A DNA stretch of 64,000 nucleotides, taken from positions 13,673,532 through 13,737,531 of the forward strand of contig CM055617.1 of the NCBI GenBank assembly GCA_029379385.1, read 5' to 3'. Numbering within the stretch: position 1 is the stretch's first letter; every line of letters begins with the position of its first letter. The notes under the pieces are model-generated. The model was not told the origin of the DNA. It saw nothing but the letters and a program-made list of their open reading frames with translations, and did no database searches. The stretch is from Quillaja saponaria (taxonomy: Eukaryota > Streptophyta > Magnoliopsida > Fabales > Quillajaceae). Shown piece by piece: positions 45,180-58,168 of the stretch. The position numbers were made by a program, and so were the translations under genes.

Positions 45180-45990
45180 ACAAAAGAACGAATATGAGAA
45201 AACATTAAAGTTTTGAACTAGAAACACATTTCATAAGTTCCTAACCTTTGATCCAAATTGCAAAACCATTTATTTCTACAAGTCCTATTCTTCTACATGG
45301 ACGTGTCAATACTCCTGACTTGTCAAATGAATGTATACTTGACTAGTATACCCTTTGAGACTTAATTTTTAAAGCTTTCAACTTGAAATACACATTGTGC
45401 ATAAACTCCTAAAATTTAATCCAAATTGTAATATGTTTGTTCCTACAACTCTTATTCACTGGCACGGACATGTCAGTACTTGTCTCATCAAATAGGCATG
45501 TATTTGACTATTTAACTTCCCAAGGCCTAATTTTTAAAGTTTTCAACTATAAATACGTACTTGTACATAATTCATAACTTTTGATTCAATTTGTAAATTG
45601 TTTATTCTTATAAGTCTTTTCTATCGCCTATAGATGTATCAATACTCCCAAATTGTCAAAAGGATGTATATTTGACTATTTTACCTCCCTGTGGCCCAAT
45701 TTTTAAAGTTTTCAACCAGAAACACACAATTGTGTGTAAGTTTCTAACCTTTTATCCAAATTGAAAACTATTTGTTCATACAAGTTTTATTCCTCGCTAA
45801 TATTCTTGTACTCATGGCTTATTAAACGGTTGTCTATTTTATCATTTTACCTTCCAAAGCCCAATTTTCAAAGTTTTCAACTAAAAACGTACGCTTTTGA
45901 ATAAATTCTTAACGTTTGATCAAAATTGCAAAATGTTTCCTTATGAAATTTTTGTTCATCCAAGCTCATAAAGCGGGCATCTATTTTACG
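45180..45990. repeat. ~167-bp tandem array, about 5 copies, inside the CACTA element
   Basis: 'aacctttgatccaaattg'-type words recur near 45243, 45408, 45576, 45746 and 45910, each followed by '.tttgttc.tacaagt.ttattc', 'tcaaa..g.tgtat', 'ccaatttttaaagttttcaac'. Same word order as the two large arrays, but with different bases at many positions. Confidence 0.85.
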
Positions 45991-46104
45991 ATTTTACACC
46001 TACCTCCTAGAATAGGGGTTCTTCGACCCCTAGAGCAATGTGGGCATCCTCTAATAGTCACCTATACTATTATAAAAGCCAGAAGATCCTTATGGGAGAT
46101 ACAC

Positions 46105-46690
46105 TAGATAATATAAAACATATTCCTCATGGTCATCAATAAAGTCTTCATCTTCCACTTCATATTCCTCATTTCCATTAATAAAATCATCCTTTTCCAT
46201 TTCATCCATTACTCTTTTTTGTCTTCAACTAAAGAAGCTTAGTTTGATCCACCTCTTCCATCACACCTTTATCATGAAGCGAAGTCAATATATTAAAATC
46301 ATAAATAAGGTTTCTTCATCTTGAAATAAGTTTGTAAACATGTGAACTACATCTTCATTCTCATCTTCACATATTGGTAAATGAACAACCCTTCTAGCTT
46401 CCATTTTGCGTACCACCCATTTGTCAAGTATTTTTCTCTTAGATGGATATTTGGCATAAAATACATGTATGACTTGATATGCTAACATAAATGACTTGTC
46501 TGAGTTAAGTTTGGACTTAAGGTTAATCTCAATCAAATCATTTTAGGGGTTAAGTTTAAGTCTATTCTTAGAAGAATTATACTATCAACACTTAAATAAA
46601 ATTACTCAGTTATTGGGACCACCAAGTTTCAACTTAACAACATCTGTCAATATACCATAAAAGTCACCCTTCTTGTTGAAATTCATACAA
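46105..46690 (-). pseudogene. CACTA DUF4216-like C-terminal segment
   Basis: Minus-strand reading gives GDFYGILTDVVKLKLGGPNN, then VILFKC and, after stops, DLIEINLKSKLNSDKSFMLA, YQVIHVFYAKYPSKRK, KWVVRKMEARRV and an acidic tail. CACTA DUF4216 regions have the same order: 'FYGVL..I..L.Y', 'FKC.W', 'L...NL......PFILA.QA.QVFY', then an acidic end. Stops interrupt the YGIL-to-FKC part, so it is dead. It is cut off from the tnp2 part by the nested insertions. Confidence 0.75.
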
Positions 46691-47676
46691 GTGCACGTAT
46701 CGTTAACTAGTAATTTAGATAGAAGTAGAGTGTCAATCCCATGAGGAATTGTAACTAATATCTAGATAAGTACTAAAATTAACACAATCCTAATTTTATC
46801 CAAGCAGAAGAAATTGAGTTGAAAATTTTAAAATAAACCTACTTAATGAAAAATTAAACTAGAGAATTCAATGGATAAATGCCTAGAATTATAATTTCCC
46901 TTAACACTTCACTTGAACTATTTTTATATTATCATGCTTAGTTATGTTACCAAGTTGTTAACCTAGGGTTCTAACTCAATTATAAGTGTTTTTTGAATTA
47001 CTTATAATAATACTGCATTTAACCAATTCACCATATTCTTATGAGAGTTGAATTAAGCAAGATTCATAAATATTAAACCTAATTTTGGCTACACAAAGTG
47101 TGCAAGTATATTCTTATTCATACATACCAATCAAACAAGTATATTCTTATTCAAACAAGTATTATTTCACTTAAGGCTAACACTAAACTCCATTTTTCCA
47201 AGTTTGTATAGGTTACCATATCAATCTAAATGATAGGTAATCAACTTGGCACATTAAGCAAAGAATGAAATAAACAATTCAAATACCAAACCCTAAGCAA
47301 TCAATAAATATAAAAATCTAAGCTACATGTTAAGTTTAATTGTAATCCTAAAGAATAAATTAGTTCATGCTGCCTAGTGTAGATATAAACAAGTTCACCA
47401 TGAAAGTATGTACAAGAAAACTAAAAGAGAATGAGGAATAAATGAAAACTAGAAGGTGGTTGGTCTTCAAGCTTCAATCATCTAAGCTCCTTTTGCCTTC
47501 TTACACCCTTTATAGATTCTTTTTCTACATAAGAACTCAGTTTAATGGTGTGTTTTGAATCCCCAAGTCATTCCCCTTTAAATAGGCTTCAAAACACTCA
47601 ATTTGAGTCTAATTTAGACTGTTATAGGGCTAGCATCATGGCACTAGCTTTCTTGGCACCTAGTCGCTAACCTTAC

Positions 47677-48957
47677 TGTTAATAGTATGTCCTAAAGCCA
47701 ATGACATGTGATGTTGTGGCATATTATTTTATGTACAATCTTATTCATATTATTATTAATAAATATTAATATTCATTTAATTGAATAAGTGACAAACAAT
47801 ATCATGTACAAGAGTTATTAATTAACTATCATAAGCCCAAAGAATTAAATTAATGGAAATAAGCATTATGATGAAATAATGCTAATAAGATGTATTTTCT
47901 TTAAGCTTAATTCTTAAATTTTCCTAATCATAAGATCACTAAGTAGGGCATTAGTGGATCTAGATAGATTAGTACATATCTAGTTTGCTCAAAGAGTTTA
48001 TGGTAACTGATCTCATTGTCACTTGTGTATGAGACACTAAGACAGATATGTAAGTGCTCATTAGAGAATGAGTTCACTGAACTGACTCAACTGAGAACAC
48101 CGGTATAGAGTTTCTCTACATGTGAATAGGTGGTTCTTATGTTGCAATTGTGCAAATAGTTTTTTGACTTGAAACATTGTAGTTTTCTTGTATGTACGTC
48201 ATTATACTTTGCTACTATTTATGATTCTATTAATGAGTCACCTAGGAAGTAGTAATTGGGTAAAATCACTTATATATGGAGATATGTGAATGTACAATAA
48301 AGGATTTATCACTCTTAGTGAAAAAAAAACGAATGTCATATGTGGTCTATAAAAGATTTAACTTAAAAGTCTATGGCCAAAGCACGGTGGATATTAGAAT
48401 ATGAGTTTCTAATTCTCCAATGAAGTTATAATCTTAAAATCTGGACACATATGATTAAATTTAGGGTTTGACATTATTTCCATACCCAAATAGATTTAAT
48501 TAGGACATTACATGATAGAAAAATTGAATTGCTTGGTAACTGTTAACGGAAAGGTTCAAAAATTTCACAGTCATATTCATACTATTATGGGTAGTCATCA
48601 TGTGCTGTTAGGCACCAATTTTAAGTTGTAGGAAACCTAATAATTAATTAATTATCTATAAATGATTAATTAATTAATCTTAAATAAAGAGTGAATTAAA
48701 AAGAGTTTTAATTTAAATAATTAGAATGAGTTCTAATTTAATTGGACAGGGTCCAATAATAAATATGTTAAAGTTACATGCCTACTGTCATCAATAGTAA
48801 ACCTAAGGGGTCATATATAATAGAATAATATTCAACTAAGTGTTTTGGGACAATCATATAATTATTATAGTTTTTTAGGCATTAGATTTAATTATGATTA
48901 AATTCTAATGTAGACATAATCTCTAATGTGTTAGGATCATCCAATACATAGGGAGAA
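47677..48957 (+). repeat. truncated 5' LTR of the copia element
   Basis: Parallel to 50646-51893; similarity stops near 'ccaatacatagggag'. Confidence 0.7.
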
Positions 48958-50645
48958 CTTTTCTTAAAGAACACCATAAGTTATGTCTACAAGAGAGATC
49001 TTAACATATTAGATAATATACGATCTTAAAAAGTTATAATATTTTCCCAATTGCTTTCTAAAACCAAAATTAGTTTACTTATATAGATTCATTCGAGTTT
49101 ATACATAAGGCTCTATATTCGATATAACATAAGAGAAAAATCTAATCTTAATTGTTAAGATTTGAGGATTTGTATACTTATATAAAGAGACTTAACATAG
49201 AAGACTTTGAGATAAAGTTTGATATATTATTTTGTGAATTATCCTAAAAAGGTTTAGGATATTAATTTTATCTCACATCAAGACAAAATTGATTGTTTTG
49301 AAACATACTATTTTTCTTGAAAAATGATATTTTCTCTAGAAGTAGTAATGTGAGTAAAATTCTTGAAAGAGGTTCAGGAGTCACAATTTATAAATTAAAC
49401 TGAAAGAGATATAAGTAAAATAGCCTTAAAATATACAAACTCTTTGTAGTTTTGAAAGATACTAAAGGTGAACTTTGAAAAATGAGATTTCTTGTAGTTA
49501 ATGACCTTAAGATAAACTTTATAGATGACCAGAATTTTTCAAACTAAAAAGAGCTAATGTTTGACATTATTCGGAAATTTGTTATATGTCATAAATTTTA
49601 ATGGACTTTATCTACTCAAACAAAAGGTATTGTACCTTAACTGACCTTACTAAAAGAATTGTACTTAATAATTGTAAAGTGAAAGGGTCTATAGAGTGAA
49701 GACAAAAAGGTAGAGACCTTTTGTTTAGTAATATAAATAGCAAACAATTATAAGAAAAGATAATCATTGACTTTGATATATTGTTTCATTAATAGTCTAT
49801 AAAGATTTTACTTGTAAGGGTTACACATTCAAGCTTTGAGACATGAGATGCCTCTAAGGGAAATCATAACCAAATATCTCATTTGAAACAAAGAGCATAT
49901 TATAGCAGCAAAAAAGTTTTACATCTAGTGGTAATGACCATGTAGTGTGTAAACTTCAATGTTTCATTTTATGAAGTAAAGCAAGTTTTTTCGAAATTGG
50001 TTCATCCAATTTGTTACAAAAATTAAAGAGTTTGACATCCATAAGAATGTGTGTATAAATCAAGATTGTAAATAAGACTAGTGGGAGTATTATAAGTATT
50101 TCAGCTGAAATATAAGAAATACTACACATTAAGAATGTTGTACAAATGTAAAACTACTTAAAAAGTTATTTGGTAATAGTTATTACTATTAAATTTGGAA
50201 TCTAATATGTATAATAAAAGGTGTGAATTCTATATGTGAGTTCACCATTGAAATGGTTAATTGGAATTATAGTATAGAAGATGCACTATAAATTTCAATA
50301 CTAAATCTTTATATTTTCTTACCATGTTTGGATAACCAAGTTCATTAATGAACTTGAGAAGTTCTTACCATTAAAACATCTAGTAGTATGTATTATGATG
50401 ACAAATGAGGCAATAGTTCAAGCCTTAGAACTTCGGTCTCATAAGAGGTTTAAACATTTGGAATTATGATTCCAAATATGATTTAAGAAATCATATATAA
50501 AAAAAATTTATATGATTTTACAAAAATTATATCAATTGAGATTTTAGCAAATTCACTAACTAAAGCAAAGCTAGTAGCTTAATCGGCATCTTGAGAAGAT
50601 AAGTATTAGATACATGATCGATTGTCTTTAGTTCAAGGGGGAGAT

Positions 50646-52289
50646 TGTTAGTAGTATGCTCTAGAGTCAATGACATGTGATGTTGTGGCATACTATTTTA
50701 TGTACAATCTTTTTTATATTATTATTAATAAATATTAATATTCATTTAATTGAATAAATGGCAAACAATATCATGTATAAAAGTCATTAATTAACCATCA
50801 TGAGTCCAGGAAATAAGCATCATGATGAGATCATGCTAATGAGATGTATTTCCTTTAAGCTTAATTCTTAAATTTTTCTAATCATAGGATTACTAAGTAA
50901 GGCATTAGTGAATTCGAATAGATTAGTATATATTTAGTTTACTTAAAGAGTTGAGGGTGACTGATCTTATATTCACTTGTGTATGAGACACTAAGACAAA
51001 TATGTAAGTGTTCATTAGAGAATGAATTCACTGAATTTACTTAACTAAGAACACCTATATGAAGTTTCTCTACATGTTAATAGGTGATTCTCATGTTATA
51101 GTTGTGCAATAGATTTTTGATTTGAGACATAATAGTTATCTTGTATGTATGTTATTATACTTTGATACTATTTCTGATTATATTAATGAGTCACTTAAGA
51201 AGTAGTAATTGGGTATAATCACTTGCATATAGAAGTATGTGAATATACAATAAAGGATCTATCACTCATAGTAAAAAAAAAAAAAAAAAGGTCATATGTG
51301 GTCTATGGCCATAGCACAATGAATATTAGAATATGAGTTTCTAATTTCTCCAATAAAATTATAATCTTAAGATCTAGACACATATAATTAAATTTAAGAT
51401 TTGACATTATTTCTATATCCAAATAGATTTAATTGGGACATTGCATAATAGAAGGATTTAATTATATAGTAACTATTAACGGAAAGGTTCAAAAGGTTCA
51501 CAACCATATTCATACTATTATAAATAGTCATTACGTGCTGCTAGGCACCAATTTTGACTTGTAGGAAACTCTGATAATTAATAATTATCTATAAATGATT
51601 AATTAATTAATCTTAATTAAAGAGTTAGTTGAGTTTTAATTTAAATAATTAGAATGAATTCTAATTTAATTGGAGAGAGTCCAATAATAAATATGTAAAA
51701 ATTATATATCTACTGCCATCAATAGTTTGAACCTAAAGTATTACACACAATTGAACAATATTCAACTATGAGTTTTGGGGCAGTCATGTAATTATTATAG
51801 TTTGTTAGGCATTAAATTTAATTATGATTAAATTCTAATGTCAACAAAATCCCTAATGTGTTAGGATTATCCAATACATAAGGAGGTGGCTAGTCTTTAT
51901 AACTATAAGACTTAACAAACTAAAAAGGACACATAAGATAAAAATAATTGTACGTATTGTACAGAAAGGCTAAAAATCCTTCAAAATGATTTTAGACTAA
52001 GGACAATTCTTAAATTACTAAAGAGATGTGGTAACTTGTGCTAGCACACAAGGAATCTCTTGGTGAGCCCTCTCACCTTCAAGCATGAAGATTCTTGGTT
52101 AGATTCGTTCCTATGGATATATTTAGAAACTAGACACTTGTGTCGTTGTTGTGTTTTTGATGAATCAAGAATATGAAGAAAGAATTGAAAGGCTTGAAGG
52201 TACACATTCTCTAACTTCTTGTTTAATTGTTAAGCTAGTTTTATGATCTTTCACATATGATAGCCATATTTTTACATCGATTTCATACA
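50646..52289 (+). repeat. 3' LTR of the copia element
   Basis: Begins TGTTAGTAGTATGC directly after the polypurine tract and ends TTTCATACA. It contains a typical LTR tail around 'ggtacacattctctaacttc'. Confidence 0.7.
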
Positions 52290-52624
52290 CTTGGTTCTCC
52301 TGGTGCCATGGCGCCAATCTTTTTTATAGCAATCTGTTGTTTTGCGTTTTTGCTCGACTTCTCGTCGAATTCAACTTCCAAAGGGACTCATTTTTGTATT
52401 AAACATTCAAAACACACAAACTAAGTTAATATTGATTAGAACTCTTCTTAAAAAGCTAAATCCTAGCCAAAATGGACTAGGATTCAACATCCTAATATAA
52501 TACGGACTTAACTAAGAATAAAGCAAAAACTAAGTAAATTTCAAGTAAAACTCTATTATAGCTTAAATAATTAGTTAAAATGAAATGAAATGAGTCTATT
52601 TCAATGACTTATCATCTCTTACAT

Positions 52625-54990
52625 GAATCATAATAGTTTCTCTTCACAAGGACACAATTTTTTAGTATTTTTTTCATTTTTACATAACTTCCAATGTGAG
52701 ACCAATAATCATTGACATTGTATCCACTGTAATAGTTCATGTATCAACTTGGACCAAGTTTGATATCTCGTATGTGATTAGAAAGTACTGAAATATTTTA
52801 AAATTATAAAAAGTATAAGAGTCAATCTTGTTAATAAAATTTTTAATTTTACTGTTAATGAAGAAATCACTTACTATCTCACAAAGTCATTGTGAAAACT
52901 GTTTCTCATGGAGTATCTTAAGTTGTGGATCAGTGGTAGTGAAATAATCAAGTCTCAGTATTACATCATATTGACTAAAAAAATATTAAGACTAGCTGAG
53001 TTTGATATAAGAGAAATTGGATATTGGAATTATTATGATTAGGTTTTGAGAAATTTCCTCTACATATGATCAAATCTCTTCCCAATTTCGAAGGACATAT
53101 ATCACTTCCTTAATGTAGTCATTGTCTTCTAGCTTCTTGGTCATAAAGTGGCCAATATTTTTTCCCAGATAACAAAATATTAGATTGCTATGATTTGGAT
53201 TAGTATCACCATCACCGTCATTGTGATCTACTTCCTATATCTTCATACAAACATCACTAGCAAAGCATTTTCTGCAAAAGTACGAGGTTTCTTTAAGAAT
53301 ATAACCATTAACAATAGAATCCTTAGCACGTGCTTTATTGTAAACTTCTTTCTTTAGGCTATGCATATATCTATTGAAAGATAAAAAAAATTATTAAATT
53401 ATTTACTAATGTCAAAATTGAAAAAATTCATAAAATGATTTGAAATAACATTAACTTTCAAATTGATACATCCACTGATATTGCATATGGCCACTAACTT
53501 TCGCTTCATAGGTCAAGTGAATCAAAAAATGCTCAATTGATCCTAAAATCCTAATACTAATTTGGGTTTCCAACTTACAGAGCGTCACAATAATACTTGC
53601 TTCAATTCTTTCCCTATGATGAACAAATAGATCCCTAAAGAACCTACTAAGTTTTGTAAAAAGCTCCTACAACAGGTTTTGGAATGAAGCCTTAAAATGC
53701 AATAGGTAATAATCTCTGCATGAGCACATGACAGTTATAATTCTTCATACCACAAATTTTGTATTATTTTAGGTTGACACAACAAGACAAATTCAAAGCG
53801 TAACAATCTGGGAATGTCAAATCATTCTTAACTCATTCACACAAAATTTATTATCATTATTGTTCAACGTGTATGTTGCTTAAAGTTTGTAAACTTTCCC
53901 ATTTTGCTCATCCAATTCTAATTTAAAAAGATTACACAACTCCTTCAAATCTTCATTTGCTCGAAGATTGTCCTTGATTTTACCCTTAAAGTCCAAGACA
54001 GTATTGAAAAAATTGCCAAACTCATTCTTCTTAATATGCACGACTTCTAAGTTGTGCCAATAAAGATTCATAGACCAATACCGAAACTCCCAGAATATAC
54101 TCATTTTCACCCAGTTAAGATGCTTTCCATTCTTAGCGACATCAAATAATCTAATCCTGGAAAGTACTTATTCACTCGACAATCTTGGAACCTTAGGTCT
54201 TTCTCTATAGTATTTTTTTCTAGAATTGTTTCTTAGTTTTCAATAAGGATGAATTTGGGGCAAGAATTGGCGATGGCACTCAAACCAAAATTTTTTTCTA
54301 CCATTCTTGAGTGTTAATAATTTAGTATGTTCCTCCAAACATGTCATCCTACCATGGGTACTCCATGTAGAAGCCATATTATATACGAGAAAATAAAAAA
54401 TCATCCATAAAAAATTAGCTTTTATAATAAAGTTCTATTTCAAAGATTTATCAAAAGTGAAAACATTCTCTCTGCACAATTTTTTCAACTAATCTATTAA
54501 TGGTCTTAATTAAACGTCTAAATTCTTGTCCAGATGATCCAAATTGAGAAGTAACAAAGTCAAGAATATTGTGAACTAGAATTACCAAAAGGAGTGAATC
54601 TGTCTAATGAGAGGCCAAGTCTAAAATTACGTATTTCTTTTGCCTACAACTGAAGAAATTCATCAAAGTGTTTTCATGCCTCACCATCATATGGATATAA
54701 CATCATATCAGGCTTCTCCCACTTGCCTTCCTTATGTCATCTCATGTCTTTTGTAGTGGTCTTAGACATATACATAAAGTCTTGGACGCTTCTTCATTAT
54801 AGAAAGGTGACATAATATCTTATGAGTTAAGTTTCTTTTACCCTTAGTTTGAAACGAGTCTCATTGCAAACATCACACTTAATTTATGCTCGATATTGTC
54901 ATAAGACAACTTACACTAATTCACACATATGTCGATCTTGTCATACTCAAGTCCTAGCTTCTTCACCAATGTTATAGACTCTAAGAATTT
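52625..54990 (-). pseudogene. CACTA tnp2-like transposase, decayed
   Basis: Minus-strand order of recognisable blocks: LVKKLGLEYDKIDIC (about 54975-54930), DMR.HKEGKWEKPDMMLYP and RNFRLGLSLDRFTPFGNSSS (about 54760-54570), LEEHTKLLTLKNGRKKFWFE and CHRQFLPQIHPY (about 54340-54240), WHNLEVVHIKKNEF with GKIKDNLRANEDLKEL (54110-53880, a 76-codon open stretch), GMKNYNCHVLMQRLLPIAF (about 53745-53690), HLTYEAKVSGHMQYQWMYQF (about 53510-53450), RYMHSLKKEVYNKAR, and MNYYSGYNVNDYWSHIG (about 52745-52690). This matches the layout of CACTA tnp2 transposases from N to C terminus. Many stops and frame changes make it a pseudogene. Confidence 0.85.
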
Positions 54991-57164
54991 CAAGGTAACC
55001 TCTTATCCTCAAGCAATAGAATCTTGATTATTGTCTCAAACCTATTTTAACAATTTTCATACACATTAAATTCTAATTTGTAGTTCAATAGTTACGTTAC
55101 GACCGATAAAATAGTTTGTTTCTTACATCCTTCCCTTAAGCAATGGCCAACAACTAATAGAATATTACAGCATCAGGGTTTGGGTTTTCAGTTCCTAACT
55201 AAAATTTGTGTATACCAAGTCCATTGTCATATATCATGTGGTTCATTTCAACTAAAACTTTATCTACAATAACACTGGACTGTAGAGCTTAAGTAAAATT
55301 GTCAAGCTTGACTATTGTGATCCATCGTCCTCATGTAAACTCCACTTATTATAAGCTATTATGAAACCTTTCTTATACAAGTGAAGCGTAACTTCCTCTC
55401 TATTTTTAGGAATTTACTAAGTCACAAGTATTACATGGCCCCAAATTGTTCTGTCAAACGCATAAGTTGTATTGCCAAATGCAAAGTCAATGAAAATTTT
55501 AACTTTGTCCCTAAATTCATCTGACATGGTATTATTCAACACCCAATGGTCCATCCAACTTCAAACAACTGACATTGTCTCCACATAATTATAAATTACT
55601 TCAACTCTATTACGTATTGTAAACAATGGAATAAACTTAATTGAATGCACCAAGTATTTTATTTATTTTTCTACCTTTAGTGTTATCTTAATGGTAAGCT
55701 GGTCCTAACCTATTTAGAAAAGTTACAAATGCATTCTAGTGAGTAACCTATTCTTTTGTCCTAATTTGACAAAATTTGGGTAGCATTTCCATATGAACTC
55801 CTAAGTACATCAGATAAACAAGGTGAAATCGTGTCACCTAGTCTAACTATGTACCCGGAGAACGTAGTTAAATGTAACCAAAATTTCAACCAAATGAATG
55901 AAAAATTAAGCTTACCCCAGTAACAAATAGTGTGTTCAGTTTTCTAAATTGTCTACTTTGGACAATTCAAGAATTGTTTTCAAGTGAAATTAATATATGT
56001 TCAACTAAGTAGACGAACATATACTAGTTCATTTAAAATTATTCTCAAAAGGGTTTCTAAATGATTATGAATGTATGTGTGATTTAAGCAAATTAAAAGA
56101 AATATTAATTTGAAGTTTCTAGGGGTCTCTCAAACAATGTCTATTGATCTGAATTTAATTAACCATTGTCATTCAAAAACAATGTTTATTATTTTGAATT
56201 TAACCAATTCAAATAATTTTAAATGAGATCAAAATCAAACAATTCACAATCACAATTTGGATATCTATTATTAGTAAACATACCCAAAAAAATAAGCATA
56301 AAAGCCCTTAGACTATATGTTCTACAATTTTATTTTATTATTATTATTTTTTTCCTTTGATTTAGTTAATAAGTTACTAACATTTGGATTTTTTTTAGTT
56401 TTCTTTAATCCACCAATGGATGGTTCAGGTAATGAAGCCAGCTCACAAGCCTCGAATATCATTCAACTAGCTAGGTTGAAGACCTCTATATGAATGAAAT
56501 CCAAAGACAAACTCTCTTTTTTCTTTTATTAACTAGGCCTCCTTGTCTTGTCATCATGTTGTAGTTTCTCTTTTTTAATTTTGTTTGGCTTTGTTAACTG
56601 CTATGTATGACACTAGAGTGGATAGAAGGGGTAGTAGTTGTTAGTTTAGTACTAGAATAAGGAAAATCCTATGTTTCTAACATTTCACGAGGAAAACCAT
56701 ATGTTTCTAACATTTCACAATGGTGAGAAAAATCTAATTACTAATTTCCTATCTAATTTCAAAAAGAACACATTGCACACATCAGTTATTTTCAAAGTCC
56801 CTCAAATAACAAAAAATTCAAAATTCTCAAAATCCCCAAATTCACAATTCCTCAAACAATATTACAACAACCTCAAACACACATTAACATTAAACAACCA
56901 AAAATATCCAATTTCAAACGCCCATGAATACTTAATTTCAAATGCCCACAAACATTCAATATCAAAAACCCAATTCCCATAAATTAACATCTAAATTCTC
57001 AAAAATCTCTAATGTAGCATAACTTCTAAACTAACAATGTCAAAATTACTAAATTTCTAAACTATAAATTCACAAATCCCTAAAATAAAGACCTCCAAAT
57101 CCACAAATCCTTAACCTACAAATTCATAAATCCCTAAAACAAAAAATTCTCACTGTTGGAGCCT
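54991..57164. other. right interior of the CACTA element
   Basis: AT-rich, no intact ORF with a known domain. Probably the 5' part and introns of the transposase unit. A 103-codon open stretch at 56671-56982 is low-complexity (Asn, Lys, Ser and repeated MFLTFH and SNAH words) and is not convincing. Confidence 0.4.
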
Positions 57165-57745
57165 CACTCTTGAAAACTAATCAATTAGTGACAAGAGGAG
57201 AGACTCATTTACTTCTAAGAATTATGAAGCCCTCTAGCCTTAGCAATGTAGGAGTTCACACATTGACACCCCCCTCAAGTGGAATGCAAAGATCTGATAC
57301 CATGTTAGATCCTCAGTTTTGATTGATTACAAGAGGAAAGACCCATTTTACTTATAAAGATTATGAAGCCCTCTAGCCTTAGCAATGTGAGAGGTAAAGC
57401 CCATCAGTCGTGCCCCGATTATTCGTCGGGTGTGGACGTAATGGGCTATCATAGGCCTAGCTCTAATACCATGTTGAAGCCTTACTCTTAATTCAGTCCA
57501 TCAGTTATGGGTAGATTAATCATTGAGTGTGAGTGTAATGGGGTGACTCATCAATCGTGGGTCTAGTTCTGATACCATGTTAGAGCCTTACTCTTAATAA
57601 GTTATAAGATGAGAGACCTGTTTTACTTATAAGGATTATAAAGCCCTCTAGCCTTAGCAATGTGAGGGTTCACACATTGACACCCCCCTCACCTGGAACA
57701 TGGAGATCCAAAATTGTGAAATGGAGCCAATCAGTCGTGAGCTGA
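57165..57745 (-). mobile_element. tandem LTR/primer-site relic, three copies
   Basis: 'gccctctagccttagcaatg' occurs at about 57231, 57369 and 57642, and 'ataccatgttRRAgcc'-type junctions at about 57298, 57467 and 57574. On the minus strand each junction reads LTR end (TCTAACA) plus TGGTATCAGA, a tRNA-iMet-type primer site. So the junction of an LTR retrotransposon has been repeated in tandem. Nested in the CACTA element. Confidence 0.5.
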
Positions 57746-58168
57746 TCAATCATCGAGTGTGGGTGTAATGTGTGGTAGTTCATGGGGTAAAATACAATTG
57801 ACCCAAAATACTATATGTGGCAATAAAAATAGACGCAAAAGTGTTCGTGCAACATGGTGTGAAGGATTTTATAAAAATAAAATGTTACGCACTATTACTG
57901 ATAGCAAGTGTTATCATGGATATGAAATTGGTGGATGCATAAAATTTCTCGCTAAATGATGTCAAATTAAGTCATTATTTGCGTCTATAATATATTATCA
58001 ATGACATCTAGGAAATTTTTGGATGAATTATCAGCGACATCATAATTTTTTGGATGAATTATTAGCATCATCTTTAATGCTATCGCAGATAATTAAATTA
58101 TGGACACTGATAAGCATTATCTATGACAACACTTTTGTTATCGTTGATAATCCATTTTGTTGTAGTTG

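Larger units (their letters stand above)
47677..52289 (+). mobile_element. decayed Ty1/copia-type LTR retrotransposon
   Basis: 5' LTR part 47677-48957; interior 48958-50645; 3' LTR 50646-52289 (1644 bp, TG...CA). The two LTRs start TGTTARTAGTATG and stay parallel for about 1.27 kb. The 5' LTR then loses its last ~390 bp together with the primer site, gag and most of pol. A purine tract 'aagggggaga' lies just before the 3' LTR. Before it, a reading with ISIEILANSLTKAK resembles the copia RNase H end. Flanks CTTAC (left) and CTTGG (right) may be a decayed 5-bp target duplication. Confidence 0.75.
46691..52615. mobile_element. unclassified repeat inserted in the CACTA gene, itself split by copia
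   Basis: The left arm (46691-47676) starts 'gtgcacgtatcgttaacta' and 'gtgtcaatcccatgaggaat'. The right arm (52290-52615) continues 'cttggttctcctggtgcc' and ends near 'cttatcatctct'. Both arms contain 'ggcacc/ggtgcc' words around the copia insertion point. The element separates two parts of one CACTA protein, which shows it is an insertion. No coding domain was seen in about 1.3 kb, and I cannot assign a class. Confidence 0.5.
44480..58168 (-). mobile_element. CACTA (En/Spm) transposon, dead, with nested insertions
   Basis: The left terminus is CACTACAAGAAA (44480). The right terminus ends TTTTGTTGTAGTTG at 58168, the inverted counterpart with an extra base. Both ends carry subterminal words such as 'atcagcgaca', 'gataa', 'tgacaac'. 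Inside, on the minus strand, are a tnp2-like transposase (about 54990-52625) and a DUF4216-like segment (about 46690-46110), which are normally adjacent parts of CACTA proteins. A ~5.6-kb block (46690-52615) made of two nested repeats separates them. The left part also carries the acidic terminal exon (45027-45118) and a five-copy 168-bp array (45180-45990). Stops and frame changes are frequent. A 3-bp target duplication is not evident (GCT left, TTA right). Confidence 0.75.

Noticed and set aside
49465..49485. TTTCTTGTAGTTA as a CACTA right terminus
   Set aside because: It lies inside the copia interior and lacks the subterminal words; the end at 58168 has them.
56671..56982. 103-codon open stretch in the CACTA interior
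   Set aside because: Low-complexity Asn/Lys/Ser composition and internal short repeats; no similarity to any domain I know.
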